Under the pieces are notes generated by a model, which was not told where the DNA came from, ran no database searches, and saw only the letters and a program-made list of their open reading frames with translations. From contig JBBART010000008.1 of NCBI GenBank assembly GCA_040399685.1, forward strand, positions 1 to 64,000: 64,000 nt of DNA, in the 5' to 3' direction. The stretch is from CAIQQQ01 sp040399685 (GTDB lineage: Bacteria; Pseudomonadota; Alphaproteobacteria; Acetobacterales; Acetobacteraceae). Shown here piece by piece: positions 18,501 to 33,500 of the stretch; the first letter of the stretch is position 1, and each line of letters opens with the position of its first letter. The position numbers were made by a program, and so were the translations under genes.

Positions 18501-21500
18501 CCATTCAGTTCAATGCGGCCCTGAAGGGCACGATGTATGTCGTCGGCAGCAATATGTCGATCTCGTTCCAGATCGGCACGTTGACGGTCGATGTGCCTTA
18601 CGGCCCGTATCGCGACTCCAACGGGAACGGCATCACCGACACCAATGGCGGCTTCGCGGTGCAGGTCGACTGGGCTTACAACATGGCCTTTGGTGTCAGT
18701 CGCACGGCTGGCTTCTATCTGGCCACCACGCCAGTGACCACCGATGCCACAACACACCTGCCGGTGTTCGCACCGGAGATCACCGCCAAGCTGACCGCCT
18801 ATCTCGACAGCACGCCCGATGACCACACCAAGAGCGGCGTCTATTCGGCATCTGGCCAATTTGGCATTTTCCAGTCGAAATTTGTCGACAGGATTGCCAC
18901 CGCCAAGTTGAACGGCCTGGGCCATTCCAGTCAGATGACGCTGGATATCTCGCTGGACATGAACGGCGATTCAACAAACCGCGTTCGGCTGGACCAGCTT
19001 TATGGCGGCGTTGCGTCTGACACCTTCGTGGTGGCCATGGCAGCGAATATCAACCTCGATCTGACCGGCACGTTCGATCTCTACATGGGCAAGGGCCTGC
19101 CTCCGGCCTCCGCCTCTGGCGAATTGCAGATCCAGTGGGATTGGACGCTGGGCACCACGCGCACCATTCCCGTGATCAACATCATGGATTTCAGCATCAG
19201 CGCGGGCGCGATTGCTGACTTCCTTTCCCCGATCACGGCATTGATCACGGTCACACTGGGGCCGATCGATCTGGTGCTCGCGCCGTTCCTCATTCCGATG
19301 CCGGCTTTGAGCATCCTCACCGGCACACCCAATCCGTGCCTGCTGGATGTGGTCAACGTTCTGCTGAAATTGCAGGGCAAGCCGCTGATCCCGGTTGGTC
19401 CGCTCAAGGCCATTGATGCCGCTGTCAAGATGTCTGAAGCGCTGCTGAATATGGCGTTGGATCCGAAGGAACTTTACAACCTCGGAAGCATGAAGGACAT
19501 CGCCAACCCGGCGACCTGGACCACAACGGCCTTGCCGGTCTCGATCGGAACGGGTGTGGCTGGAATCAACGCGTTAAGCCCAGTAACCTCAAACAACAAT
19601 GTGTCTGGACAGACGGCTGACGAGCGCAAGGCGGCGGCCGACAAAAAATCCAAGCAATCTGTTCCGGACGGATTGAATTTCTCCTATCTCCTGGACCTGC
19701 AATCCTGGTTTGACATGTTCACCGGCGGCAGTGCCATGTTGGTGACGTTTCAATTGCCGCAGATCGGCTATCCCGCGGCCGATCCGCGCACCGGCAAGAT
19801 CGAAGCTGCCGAGATCGAACGGATCATCGCCGAAATTCTGCCGCCGGAATCGCCGGTGCCAATCGAGATCAGTGTCTTTGCCTCGTTCGCCATCACCATC
19901 AACCTGTCGTTCGGGTTTGACACAAGTGGCCTTCAGAAGGCGATCAAGACGGGCAATCCTGCCTGGGTCTTTGATGGTTTCTTCATCAGCACCGTCACAC
20001 TTCCCCAGACCGATCCGTATACACATGTCATCATCCCCGGCTCCGGGGGCGTTTCATTGCCTGCGATGGTCATCACGCTCGACCTTGGTGTCCGTGGTAA
20101 AGCAGATCTTGGGCTGATCAATGCTGGTATTGAAGGTGTTCTTGAATTCAAGGCGGCGTTCGCCTTCAACGATATCGGCCTGCCCACACTGACCTATGAT
20201 GCCGCAGGCAATGTCATCGGCGAAGTCATGAGATCCAGCGCCGCATCGGGTGGTGGCGACACAAACCAGGGGGATGGTGGCACCGTTTCCACGCCGAACT
20301 ACTATAACAACCTGGTGAGCTACACCACGGATGGCCGAGTTCACGCCTCTGAACTTCTTACCATGCTGACCTATAGCGGCTACGGCGCCACCGCCGGAAA
20401 TCCATTCAATCTGTTCAGCGTGATCGTGACGATCGACTTCCTGCTGAAGCTGTTTGCCAATGCCAAGGATCCGATCACTGGAACCGACATCGCTATTCTA
20501 CAGCTGACTATTCTTGACATAAAACTTCTTGATTACCCACTTTGGGTCCCGCCGCAAGTAGAGCCGATTCTGGGGACTGTCGATTACCCAATCGATCCCA
20601 ACAACCTGTTTGCGAAAACAAACGGCACACTCACGCTCAACACCGGCAGCAAGGCGGCGGACCGCAAATATCTGGACTTTGCCGATGACGGTGAAAATAT
20701 CATTCTGTTCGATGGCGAGAACGGATCGGTCAATGTTGTGCTCAACAACATCTGGCTGCACAATTTCAGCAGCGTGTCGGCCATCGTGCTGGATCTCGGC
20801 AGTGGCAACAACACGCTCGATGCCTCGCGCCTGACCAATGCCCGCGTGACGGTGACCGGCGGAAACGGCAAGAACACGGTCACGCTGGGGAAGAAAGGCG
20901 GCTCTGTCACCCTCGGCAACGGCGGCAACATGGTTGACGCCAGTCTCGCCACGGCTGCTGTCACCCTGACCTCCGGCACCGGTGACGACACCCTCATCGG
21001 CGGCAGCGGCACCGACACCATCACCGGTGGTGGCGGCAGCGACAAGTTGATCGGCAATGCCGGCGACGACAGGCTGATCGCTGGTCCTGGCAACAACATT
21101 CTCATCGGTGGCGCTGGCAACGACACGTATGTGTTCGGCAACGCCTTTGGCTCGACCATGGTGGTCGACACGCTGGGCTTCAGCGCCTTCGACTTCTCGG
21201 CCATGACCGCTGATGCAGCGTTGGCCATCGGCCCTTACGGCGTGACGGCGTCGTCCTCGCACGTCATGGACGACGTCACGGTCGTTGATAAAATCCGTGC
21301 CGGATCTGTGCTGATCAATTCGATCACGCTGGGCAAGGGCGTGAACATGCTCGTGGCCACCACCTTCCCTGACTGGGTCACATCCATCACGGGCACGGGC
21401 GGCACCGACCACTTCGATTTCGTGCTGGGCCGCGCTGGCAGCACCGTTGCCACCGGCACCTTCGCCATCACCGAAACCGGCACCCATTTCGACGAGATCA

Positions 21501-24500
21501 CGGTCGAGCAGACCGATTCCGTCAATTCGCTTGTGCTGGGAACAGGGCGCATCGCCAACGGCCGCGAAGTCATTACGTATAATAGTGTGATTGAGCGCGT
21601 GACCCTGGTTGGGCGCGGCGCCATCTATGACCAGTCAGGCATCACGTCGTTCGGCAGCAACGTCACCTTCCAGGCAAGTTCCCTGAGTGGCACCATCAGC
21701 ATGGGCACCACCGACCTGCGGGTGATTGCCAACGAGATCTTCGAATACAGCGCCGTGACGGCAGCCAACGTGATTTTGGAATCCTTGACCTATCTGCAGG
21801 TCAAGAACGACATCACCGCTCTCAACAACGGCTATATCGACATCACCACCTATGGTGACAGCACCAACAATCCCAACATCCAGATCTCCGCAAATCTTTA
21901 TGTGGCATCAGGATCTTCCAAGAATGGTCTCGGTGCCGGCTGGGTGCGCCTGCAGGCCGCCCAGGGTTCCATCGTGGTCGATAACGGCCATACGATCTAT
22001 GCCTCCGGCAGCCATTTGATGGCCGCTGCGCGCGGCAATATCGGCAGCGCGTTGCAGCCTTTGATGACGCAGGTGGCCAGTGCTGCGCTGTTCACCGATC
22101 CGGCCGGCACCGGCACGGTCTGGCTGTCTGAAACCGACGATTTGATCTTGCGGTCCGATGCCCCTCTGCCCAGCGTGCAGAACCCGGGCATCGTCATCTT
22201 CCCGGCTGCCGCGGGCAACTGGGAATCCAACGTCACCTGGGCCGGCACCGTCTCCACCGCCTGGCATAACGTGCTGACCAACCAACTGCCCGGCGCCGTG
22301 GTCGTGGCCGGTGCGCTGAACATCACCTTGCGCGGCAAGGACGCCTTGCTGACGGCCAATGCCAGCGTCACCGCCGGCGGCGATGTCACGCTGTCGGTCG
22401 ATGACCTTGATTTGCATGCGGGTGTCGGCAGCCTCATCGGCACGCATAACCTGGTGATCGAGACCACCAATGCCAGCCAGAACTACCTGATCGGATCGGC
22501 GGCGGAAGCCGTGTCGGGCTCGGATGTGCTGCGCACGGACAATGTCGGATACATGGAGCTGTCGTCGAAGGATTTGTCGGCCATCGGCACCGCCTTCGCC
22601 ACCGTCACGATCGGTCGCAACGCCACCACCGGCACGATGACCCTTGGCGACGTCAAGGACACCACCGTCTCCAAGATGACCTCCACCGCCCGCCCGGCAG
22701 ATTCGCAACACGCTGCCTTCCGCAACACCACGATTCTTACTGCCGGCACCATCAACGTGATGGGTGACGTGCAGGCGCCCGCCGACAGCCTCACGCTGGC
22801 GGCGCGGCTGTTGCAGGTGAACCAGAAGAACGTGCTGGACCCGAACGGCCTGCCGGATTCCGGCGTTCTGGCCAACAGCCTCACGGTGCAGATCACCGAG
22901 CAGGCCGTGGTCAGCGGCTGGCTGAAAGGCAATACCGGCCTGACGGTCAACGTCACCGCGACCACCGGCACCAACACTCTGAACCTGCCGGCCTACGGGC
23001 CCGCCAGTTTGGTGGTGGATATCACGGGCGTGCTCGAAGCGATCAACGCCAACGCGGTGCTCGCCATCACGCTGTCCAAGGCCGCCCAGATCAGCGGCAC
23101 CGTGCAGCTTGACGGCGCAGGCGCCAGCCTGAACCTGGTTGCGGCCGGGCCTGTGCTGATCGGTGTCGGCGGCGTTGTTGTCGCACAGGCGGCCAACACC
23201 TCGTTGTCGCTGCAATCCACCACGGGCGTTCTGGCCGTCGCCGCCGGCGGCGCCATCAGCGCCGGCATCGCCTACACGCAGGTCGACGGCGCACCGGTTC
23301 CGCATATCACGGGCGCGGGGGCCACGATCTCGCTGCAAAGCGCCGGCTCGATGCGTCTGGATGGCGCGATTGTCGCCAGCGCGGGTCTGACGGTCTCGGC
23401 CGGCGACGCCGTGCGGGCCGATGCCGTCTATGGCAACCCGACCGGCGTTGGCTATCAGGCGGGATACGGGGTGTTCAATCAGAACGCTTATTTCGTCCAA
23501 CTCGCCGCCAACAGCCCCACGCATTATCTGGCCAACTACACCGGCGGCTACGGCCTGCTGGTGACGGGCACCGTGGAAGTGCTGGCCGACAACGCGACGC
23601 TGGACCTGCACTCCAAACGCGCCCTTATCGCGCGCAGCAACATCTCCACCCCTGGCGCGGGCGCCACGCTCACGCTGCGGTCCGAGGGGCTGCTGTATGC
23701 GGAGGGCTTCATGTCGGCCACGGCCGGCATCACGCTGCTCGGCGGCGTTGACTCCACCGGCGCCCTCACCGGCGGCGGCGATGCGCTGGGCGAGAGCGTG
23801 GTGCTGGGCACCGCCAGCCGCTTCTGGACCACCGCTGCCGCCAGCATCATCACGGTCAATGCCGCGCATGGCGCGAAGCTGCTGGCCGATCTGGTCGCAG
23901 GCGGCACCATCGGCACCACCGGCGTCACCTGGACCGGCTATGCCGCCACGTTGAACATCACGGCCGGTGGGCAGATCGACGTTGAATCGGCCCTGCAGGC
24001 CAGCGGCAACATCACCCTCGCGGCCGGTGTGGCCGGCGTGCTTGATGGCGGCCTGGCGCTGAAGACCAATTCAGCCTCCAGCATCGCCTCGGCCGGCTAT
24101 GGCAGCGGCACCACCAGCACCACTGTCACCATCGGCGCCACCGGTGCTATGGAACTGGTCGGCCGCGTGCTGGCCGGCGGCACGCGCGTGCTGGATTCCA
24201 ACAGCCAGCCTTCCACAAGCTGGACCAATTTCGGCAGCAACATTTCGGCCATCGCCATCACCGGCGGCAACCGCGTGGCGCTGGGCGGCACGGTCAATTC
24301 CGTCGAAATCGGCACCACGATGGAAGCGGCGAAATCCGTCACCATCACCACGGGTACCGACGACACCGGTCTGGGCCTGTCGGAACTGGCGGCCTCGGTG
24401 GTCGTTGTGCGCGACGCGGCTGGCCTGATCTCGATCAATGCCGGCGGTGACGCCGATATCGTCGGTCAGCTTATCGCGGGCGGCTCTGTTGCCAATGTTG

Positions 24501-27500
24501 TCGATGCAGGCGGCAACTATCTCGGCCGCACCATCACCCATGCCGGTGGCGCGTCTGAGATCGACATCACCTCCAGCGCCGAAATCCTGCTCGGCCAGTC
24601 GCTCACGGCCGGCCAGACAATCATGCTGCGGGGCGGCGTCGATCCTGTTGTGGGCAGTGATGCGCTCAGCGGTCGGTCGATCGTGCTCGAAGGCTCGGCG
24701 CGTCTGTCCACCACGCTGGCCAACAGCACCATCTCGCTGTCCGGCCCTGGCCGGATCGACGTCATGGCGCCGGGCGCCATGCAGGAAATGACCGCCGCGG
24801 GCTGGCCCGTCACCGCCAATGGCCGCCTGACCAGCAACGTGACGCTGAAGGTCAACGTCGATCACGGGACCTATGTTTCCACCGCGAACGTGACGTTGAC
24901 CACGGCCACCACGGCGACCAACACCAGCACCGCAAATCTTGTCACCCAGCTGAACGCGGCGCTGGCCGCAGCCAGCTGGACCGTTCTGTCAACCACCGGC
25001 GGTCCGGCGGTCGGCACCGTTCACACGTTCGACAGCGCCACGCCCGAGCTCTCGGTGGGCCTTCTCGAAGGCCATCTGCAGCTGCGGGGCCCGTATGCCT
25101 TCAGCGTCACCACCGCCAGCACCAACGCCACGTTGCTGGGCTTCACCACCACCTCCACACTCACCTCGCTTGAGGCGATCAGCATCTATGCCGGCGGCAC
25201 CGGCTCCACCGTCACGCTCGATGCGACGCTGGCGAACGTGTCGACCACGCAAAGCCGGATGGTGTCTGTCTCGGGCAAGGTCAGCGCCGACAGTGCCATC
25301 ATCACCAAGGCCGGCATCGGCGGCCTCACGGTGGGCGCCGCGGCGGCGCTGGATGTGCGCAACGGCAGTCTCTCGGTGGATGCCGGCATTGGTGGCGCCA
25401 TCAGCGGCCGCCTGTCGGCGTCTGGGAGTGGCCACGACGTCACGGTCACCGGCACCGGCGCCCTCACCATCACCGCCGAGATCGCGGCCGCCAGAAATAT
25501 CAGCATCACGCTGAACCCGGGCGCCGGGGCCGGCCTGGTCCTCGGTGCCGCGTCGCATGTCCATGTGACGGTTGGCGGCAGTATCACGATCGTGTCGGCG
25601 GGCGACTTCGCCATGCAGTCCTCGATCGGCGCAGACAGCGTGGGCCTTGTTGCCCTGTCCGTGACGTCGACCACCGGAACCGTCACGCTTGACCAGACCA
25701 GCGGCATTATCAACACCTCGGCGTTGGTCTCCATCACGGGCGCCTATCTGTCGATCAACGGTGTCATCACCGCCAGTGGCACCGACAGCGTTGCCGGCAA
25801 GGCGCTGTCGCTCACCGCCACCTCCGGCGCACTGGCGCTGTATGGCAGCGTGACGACGGCCAACGGCACCGCCAAGTTGCGGGCTGCCAGCGGCCTCCTG
25901 ACGATCGCCTCCGGCATCTTCTCCGGCAACACTGTGGATGCCTCGGCGCTGAACCTGAGCATCGGCAACGCCTTGCTGTCCGGCACCGTGCTGGCGACCA
26001 GCGCGGCCACTCTGGCGGCCACGTCCAAGCTGTATGTCGGCGCCTCGGGCCTCGTGCTGTCCTCGGGTGTTGGGTCGTCGATCTCGCTGACCGGCACAAC
26101 GCTGGATGTGCGCGGTGAACTGGATGCGGGCGCCACGCTCATCTCCGGCACCGTCACGGCTGCCGGCGCCAGTTCCACGCTGAGCCTGACCGGTGGCCAG
26201 CTCACCGTCGGTCTGGCTGATTCCGGTCTGGCGCTCGCGGTGGGCGCCGCCATCAGGGCCACCGGGTCGATCACCATCGACACGACGTCAGGCACTGGCG
26301 CCATCATCGTCGGCGCCACCAGCGATATCACGGTTGCCAACCAGGCAGGCGGCACCGGGCGGGTCAACATCACCGGCGGCGGCAACGCCACAGTCGAGGG
26401 TCTGGTCCGTTCCCAGCGCAGCGCGGGCGTGGTGCAGGTATCCACCGCCGGGCTGCTCGACATCGGCGGCGTCGTCATGGCCGGCGCCACGCTGGACCTG
26501 CATGGCGGCACCGGCGCCGGGGGCGAGGGCCTGCTGATTGAGGCGCTGGTGATCGCCACCGACAGCAACGGCCACATGCTCGACGTCAACAACGCCGCCA
26601 TCAACGGCGACGGACTGCTGATCAACGCGGCCGGCACTGTCATCGGCGGCGCGGGCGCCAGCCCGCAGCGCCTGAGCGGTGCGACCATGGATGTGGGGGC
26701 AGGTGGCACCGTGCTGCTGTCTGCTGGCGGCACATTGCGCGTCAATGGCCAGATTGGGCCGATCTATCGCGTCAGTGACGTTGTCACCGTCAATCCGAGC
26801 ATCGTCACCATCGTCGGTGGCGCCGACGTCTATATCGCGGGCGACGTGAACGCGCGCAGCGCCATCACCGTCACCGGTGCGAACATCAACGTGCTGGACG
26901 GCACCACGATGCGCGGCCGCATGGCCGGTAGCACCATTGCGCTGACCGCCACCGCCAACGTGCTGCTTGAAGGTGCTGCGGTGCTCGATGCCCCCAGCCT
27001 CATCGCCATCACCGGCGACAATCTGTCGCTGTATGGCGCTGCCTCCACCGCTGGCGACATCCGTCTCAACGCCAAGACATCGCTGACCCTGACAGGCAGC
27101 ATGACCGCCACCGGCAAGATCGATGCCCGGGCCGGGGTTGATCTTGGCTGGTCGGCAGGCAAGCTGGCCGGCGCGCTGGTGCAGTCCGATCTGACCGGCG
27201 GCAGCATCGTTGTGCAGGGTGCGGGCGTGTTCAGCGCCACCGGTGCGTTGACCTTGCTGGCGGGCCAGGACGTGACGCTGAATGCCGGCTCCACCCTCGC
27301 GGGCGGCACCCAGGCGCGCAGCGCCTACAGCCTGACGCCAACCGTGACCACTGTGTCGGTCGTCACCGGCACAAGCCTGGTGCAGAACGGCACCACCACC
27401 GTCAGCCAGATCGTCTGGACGCCCACCACCGTCACCGAGCAGACCGGCGTGGCCAGCGTGAAGATCGGCGCCACGTTCTATTCGATGGACGTGACGTTGA

Positions 27501-30500
27501 CGCAGAACGGCTATTACAATGGCACCACCGAGCGCGAATTCTTCATCCAGGGCATTGATTACAACAATTCCTCGATCGCCTGGGCCAGCTATGGCCAGTC
27601 CGCGCCCACCAGCACGGCCACATTCGGCGAACTGACCGACGCCCAGCGCACGGCGGTTCTCACCACGCTCGGCTACAAGCCGCTCTATACGTTCAGCTAC
27701 ACGAACTACAAAAAGAACAGCACGATCGATGGCGTGACCACCTCGACGTCCGCCACCCCGATCTGGGCGAGTGCGCCGACCTCGTTCGTGAACTCGCCGA
27801 TTTCCGGCTGGGACAATATGTATATCCAGCTTCCGGCTGGCGCGACCGATGACCTGCTGCGCGTGGTATCGCAGGGCCAGGCCGCACGGTCGCAGGAACT
27901 GGTGGGCCAGTACCGCGACAGTGCCGTGGTGCTCTACACCCAGGACAAGACCGCTCTGACGCCTTATCTGAACAACGGTGCCTACACGATCGACTATGAC
28001 AGCAGTGCCGCCCGCTGGAATGTGACCTATGCCAGCGCCGGCACGCGCACGTTCCAGATCAGCGATGGCCGTGGCTATGGCGCCAATGGCGGCTCCTCGG
28101 TCTCCGAGGGGCAGACGCCGATCTGGACGGTCGATGCGACCATCCGCTCCGGCGTCGGCGATGTGAACGGCACGAATGTGCAGGCGACTGCCAGCTATAT
28201 CGATACGACGGCGAGCGTGTCCGGACAGAGTTTTGTGTCGTCGCATGTCGTCACGGCGGGTCTCGATCCAAATAACAGCCCGATTTATGATTGGGGTGCT
28301 CTTACCGGTATTTACGAGAACTCCAGTGGAACTGACAACAGCTCACCGGATACGTGGGGTTGGAAGGTCGTAGGGACCGAGTACAATTCTGATGGGTCTT
28401 TTTATCGCCAGGTATGGGATCACAAGTACTACAATTTGGGCGGATCACCAGGATTCAGAAAATATCATTGGCATGATGAGACGGGCTATACGTATTGGGA
28501 GTTCACTGGAAACTACAACAGCGCCTATATCAATGAGACCGAATACAACTATCACTACAACTGGACGTCAAACTGGCTCAACGTCTATGATACCCGTCTG
28601 ACGCTGCAGTTCTCGGCCGTCACCAACACGACGGACGTGATGGCGGATCGGCCGGTCTACAGCACGATCAACACCCAGTCGCCGACGTCGCAGTCGCATA
28701 CCGAGACCGTGTGGGCGATACAGGACACTGTCTCCACCCGCAGCGTCACCAATTACGCCCGGGTCAACGACACCTCGGTCAACGTGGCGTTCGGCCAGTT
28801 CGGCGGCAATTCGCTGTCCGGCAGCGCCATCGTGCTCGATGCCGGGCGTGACGTGTCGCTGATGGGCCAGTCCGCCGCCAGCGGCAGCATCGCCATCACC
28901 GCCGGTCGCAACGAGACGATCATCGGCAAGCTGCCCGATGGCAGCCTTGCTTCCAACACCGACCCCGCTCTGTCCAGGCTGGTGGCGGTTAGCGGCCTCA
29001 CCATGACGGCTGGCGGCGACCTCACCGTCGGCGCCGCCAGCGTGCTCAGCGTCAGTTCCAGCAGCGGGCAGGCCAATCTGGCCGCAGGTGGCACCGTCAG
29101 CGTGGCCGGCACCATCAGCACGGTCGGCGGCAATGTGGCCGTGCTGGCCGGAACCGATGGCAGCGGCGGCATTGTCGGTGCATTGGCCGGCAGCGTCACC
29201 GCAGGCAGCACCGGCACCCTCACGCTCACCGCCGGCGCCACTTCTGGCGACATCGTGACCAACGGCGCCTTGCTGCATGCCGGTGGTGCCCTGGCGATCA
29301 CGGCTGCGGGCGGTCTGTTCACCGCCACCGGCGACACCATCTCCGCCGCCTCGCTGACCGCCACCACCAAAACCGGCTTCCTGGCCAATGCCAGCGTCGC
29401 CACCGCCACGCTGGCCGTGACCGGCGCCGGCAATCTTGGCTTCACCGCCATCGGCGCGATGACCATCGCCTCTGCCACCGCAGCCGCCGGCACCATCACG
29501 CTCGATGGCCGCGCCGCACTGACCACTGGCACCGTGACCGCCTCCGGCGCCGTGCTGATCGAGACGCTGACCGCCAGCACTGCCCTTGTCACAGGCGCCG
29601 TGACCGGTGCGGCCGTGACGATGAACGCCGCCGGCACCCTGACCCAGACCAGCGGCAAGTCCATCACCGCCACGGATCTGACCCTGGTGGCCGCAGGCGC
29701 GTTGAATCTGGACATCAACTCGCGGACTCTCGATGCCATCACCACCGCCACCGGTGACGTGACCATCCGCAACGCTGGCACCGCGACGCTGACGGTCACG
29801 CGGGTGGCCCCGATGTCCGGCGTGATCTCGCTGACCAGTGTCGGCGGAATGGCCGTCAACTCGGTTGTGGGCGGCACGGCCAAGGCCGTTACCCTCAGTT
29901 CAACCGCCGGCGCCATTTCCGGCACGGGTTCCAGCAGTTTCCAGATTGGCGGCGCGTCCGTCACGTTGTCGGCGCTGTCGGGCATCACCGGGCTCACGCT
30001 CCAATCGGCCGATGTGTCGGCGATCACCACTTCCGGCGATGTGGGCCTGACCATCACGCCCGCCGTCGGCACCACAGGCTCTGTGCTGGTGCGCCACGCC
30101 GATAGCGGCACGGGCAATGTGTCGGTTGTCTCGGCGTCTAACCTGTCGGTGAACCACGCCGTCACTGCCGGTTCGGTCACGCTGCACACCAGCGGCAATC
30201 TGGAACTGGTCGCGGGCGCCAACAACGTGGCCAATGCCGGTGGCGATCTCACGTTGTGGGCTGCCAACAACCTGGTGCTCGGCGCTGCCGCGGATGCGGG
30301 CGGCACGCTGACCTATCACACCGGCAGCGTGTTCAACCTGTTGACCTCGCACACCTACACGGCCACCGGGATCGTTATTCAATCCGATGCCAGCGTCACC
30401 GTGAGCAGCGACGTGCACATGGGCGGCAGCCTGTTCGAAGTGGATTCGGGCGGGTTCATCACCATCACCGGCAACATCAAGGGGCCAGACGGCAACGCGG

Positions 30501-33500
30501 TCGCCCACATCGTCCTGTCCACACAGGGCGCCGTGGCGCAGACGCTGGAGACGCGCGACGTCAACACCGGCGACCTCGTCTATGTCGGTACCAGCAACAC
30601 CACGTATCTGAAGGACAGCGTCGGCTTCTATCAGGTCAAGAGCGGCGCGCTGTGGATGCACAGCGGCACCGAGTTCACCGGCAGCGGCGGTTCCTCGGCC
30701 AAGACGTTCCTGACCAACGCGGCCGGGGCGGATGGCACGGCAATCTATGACAGCAACGGCAGCCTGATCACCGATGCCACCCGCCTGTCGCGCATCGCCA
30801 TCGGCGGGCTGACGCGCACCTACGTGACGTCGGCCGCCACTGCCGACAACGCCGTGGTCGCCACGCATCAGGAATACACCAGCGACGTGACGCTGAACCT
30901 GGGCAGCCAGGTGCACGGGCTGATCGACATCACCGCCAGCGGTGCGGACAGCCGTCTCGGCTCGAACGGCAACGTGTATCTGACCACCACCGGCAGCCTG
31001 AACTTCGACAAGATCGCCATCACCGCGCGCGGCACGGCCAATATCACGGCCGGCACCACCGTCACCGCCACCACAACCGGCGTTGCCCTGAAGCTGCTGC
31101 AGGCCGACACGCTGGATGTGTCCGCCGCCACCCAGATCAACCTGCTGGGCGTGGCCAACCATCTCGTGATGCAGTTGAGCAGCGCAGGCTCGGTTGTATT
31201 CCGCGAGACCAGCCTGGTTGCCAGCAAGACACTGACGCTGGATGCCACGCTGATCTCGGGCAGCATCACGGTCGGCACCGCCGGCACGCTCGCGGTTGGC
31301 ACCGTGGCGATGGCCAACGACGTGGCCGGCAACACCGCCACCTTGCGCGGCAACACCGCCCTCTCCATCGATCTTGTGTCGATCGGCCATCTCAACGGCG
31401 CTGTCGAGGTGTTCACCGCCGGGTATGTGACGCAGGCCACCCCGACCGATCTGGCGATCGACATCACCGCCTACAGCTTCCTGTCGCACAGCGCCAACGA
31501 TGTCTCGCACCCCGATGACCTGGATTTTTACGTCCAGACCAACACCGCCGATGCCAGCATCGACCGCGTGCTCAGCCTCAGCGGCAACCAGACATTCTCC
31601 GGCGATTACGCGGGGCTGGTGAACATCACCGTCAGCGGCAACCTGACCATCGACAACACGTTGGCGGCCGGGACGAGCCTGACCTTGTCGGTCACCGGCA
31701 CGCTCACGCTGTCGTCCGATCTCAGTTCCTATAGCGGCATGACCATCTCGGCCGGGGCGATCGTGTTCAGCACAGACACGCTGCAGAGCTATGGCGGCAA
31801 TATCTCGCTGACCAGCAGCGCCGGCGCCATCACCGTCGATCATGGTTCGCAGATCAAGGCGGGCACCGGCTCCATCACCATCACAACGAGCGGCAGCGCC
31901 GTTGTTGACAACCTGTCGGGTGCGTCGGTCTACATCCACAGCGGCAGCACCATCGGCACGTCCAGCGGCGAGACCGGCGCGGTCATCACGGCGGATCATG
32001 TCACCCTGTCGGCTGCGGGCGCCATCGGCACGGCCGGCACCGCTTTCCAGCTCAGCACGCCGAACCTGGCCAGCGTGTCCGCTGGCGGCGTCACGAATAT
32101 CGACATGCTGCTTGGCGGCACTGTCGGCATCGTGACGACGACGGGCAGCCTGACGCTGGCATCGTCCAGCGCGCTTGAGATGACCAACGACGTGTCCGCC
32201 AGTGGCGTGTCGATCTCCACCGTCACCGGCGCGCTGAATTTCGACATCGGCGCATCGATCACGTCTGGCAGCGGCACCGGCAGCGTGACGCTGCATGCGG
32301 CCACGGGCCTGCTGGTCAGCGCCATCTCCGGCGGGGCCGTGTCGCTCACCGCCACCAGCGGCGCGCTGACGCAGGAAAACGACGCCGGCAAGATTGCCGC
32401 ATCGTCCCTGACGATCAGCACCACCGGCGATGCCGGCACCACCGGCACGGCCCTGCGCGTGCAGGCCGGCACCCTTGCCAGCGCCACGGTTGGCGGCAGC
32501 CTCGTCCTGGCGGAAACCGGCGCGTTGTCGGTGACCACGGCCTCTGTCACCAACACGCTCTCGATCACGGCATCGGGTGCGTTGAGCCTGACCGGAACCG
32601 TGTCGGCGGCACAGGCAAGCCTCGTGACCACGTCTGGCAACATCGCCATCGGCTCGGCCTCCACCCTGTCCATCGGGTCTGGCAGCGTGACCATCGATGC
32701 CGCAGGCGCTGTTTCGCTGCATGGCGTCACCGGTGGCACCGTCGGCGTGCGCGCCGAGAGCGGCACGATCACCACCACCGGCGCCGGCGCCTCGATCACC
32801 GCGACGGCGTTGTCGCTGCAGGCCACGGGCGATATCGGCAGCGCCGGCACGCTTCTCGCCGTGTCCACGCCGACCATTTCGTCCGTGCAATCGGGCGGCG
32901 CGGTGCGCATCCAGGATGCGGTCAGCGCCACCCTGGCATCCGCCAGCGCCACTGGCCTGCTGAGTGTCTCGGATAGCGGCACGCTGACCACAACGGGCAC
33001 GCTGTCCGGTGTGGGCGTGACATTGGCGGCCACCTCCGGCGCGCTCACCATGGGCGCTGCCAGCAGCGTTCAGGCCGGCAGCGGCGCCGTGGCGTTGAGC
33101 ACGACAGGCGCCATGACGGTCAGCCAGGTCACGGGTGGGGCCATCGCTCTCACCGCCACCGGCGCGCTGTCGGTTGTGGGATCTGGCACCAACTTCACCG
33201 GCACATCGCTGGGCGGCACCATCGGCGGCGCGATCGGCGCTGCCTCGGCCGTGACGGTCAACGTGGCCAGCATCGGTACGCTGACGTCCACATCGTCGAG
33301 CATGGACCTGCGCGCGGTCTCGGCCGTCTCGGTCGACAGCCTCAGCGCCGCCGGCAGCGTGGCGTTGGCTGCAAGCGGCACCCTCAGCCTGACCGGTGGC
33401 ATTGTCGGCCAGGGCGTGGCGATCACCACCACCGGCGTCGGTGCGGCGGGCAATTTCGTGATGAGCAGCGGCGTGCTGGTCAATGCGGGTGCTGGCACCG

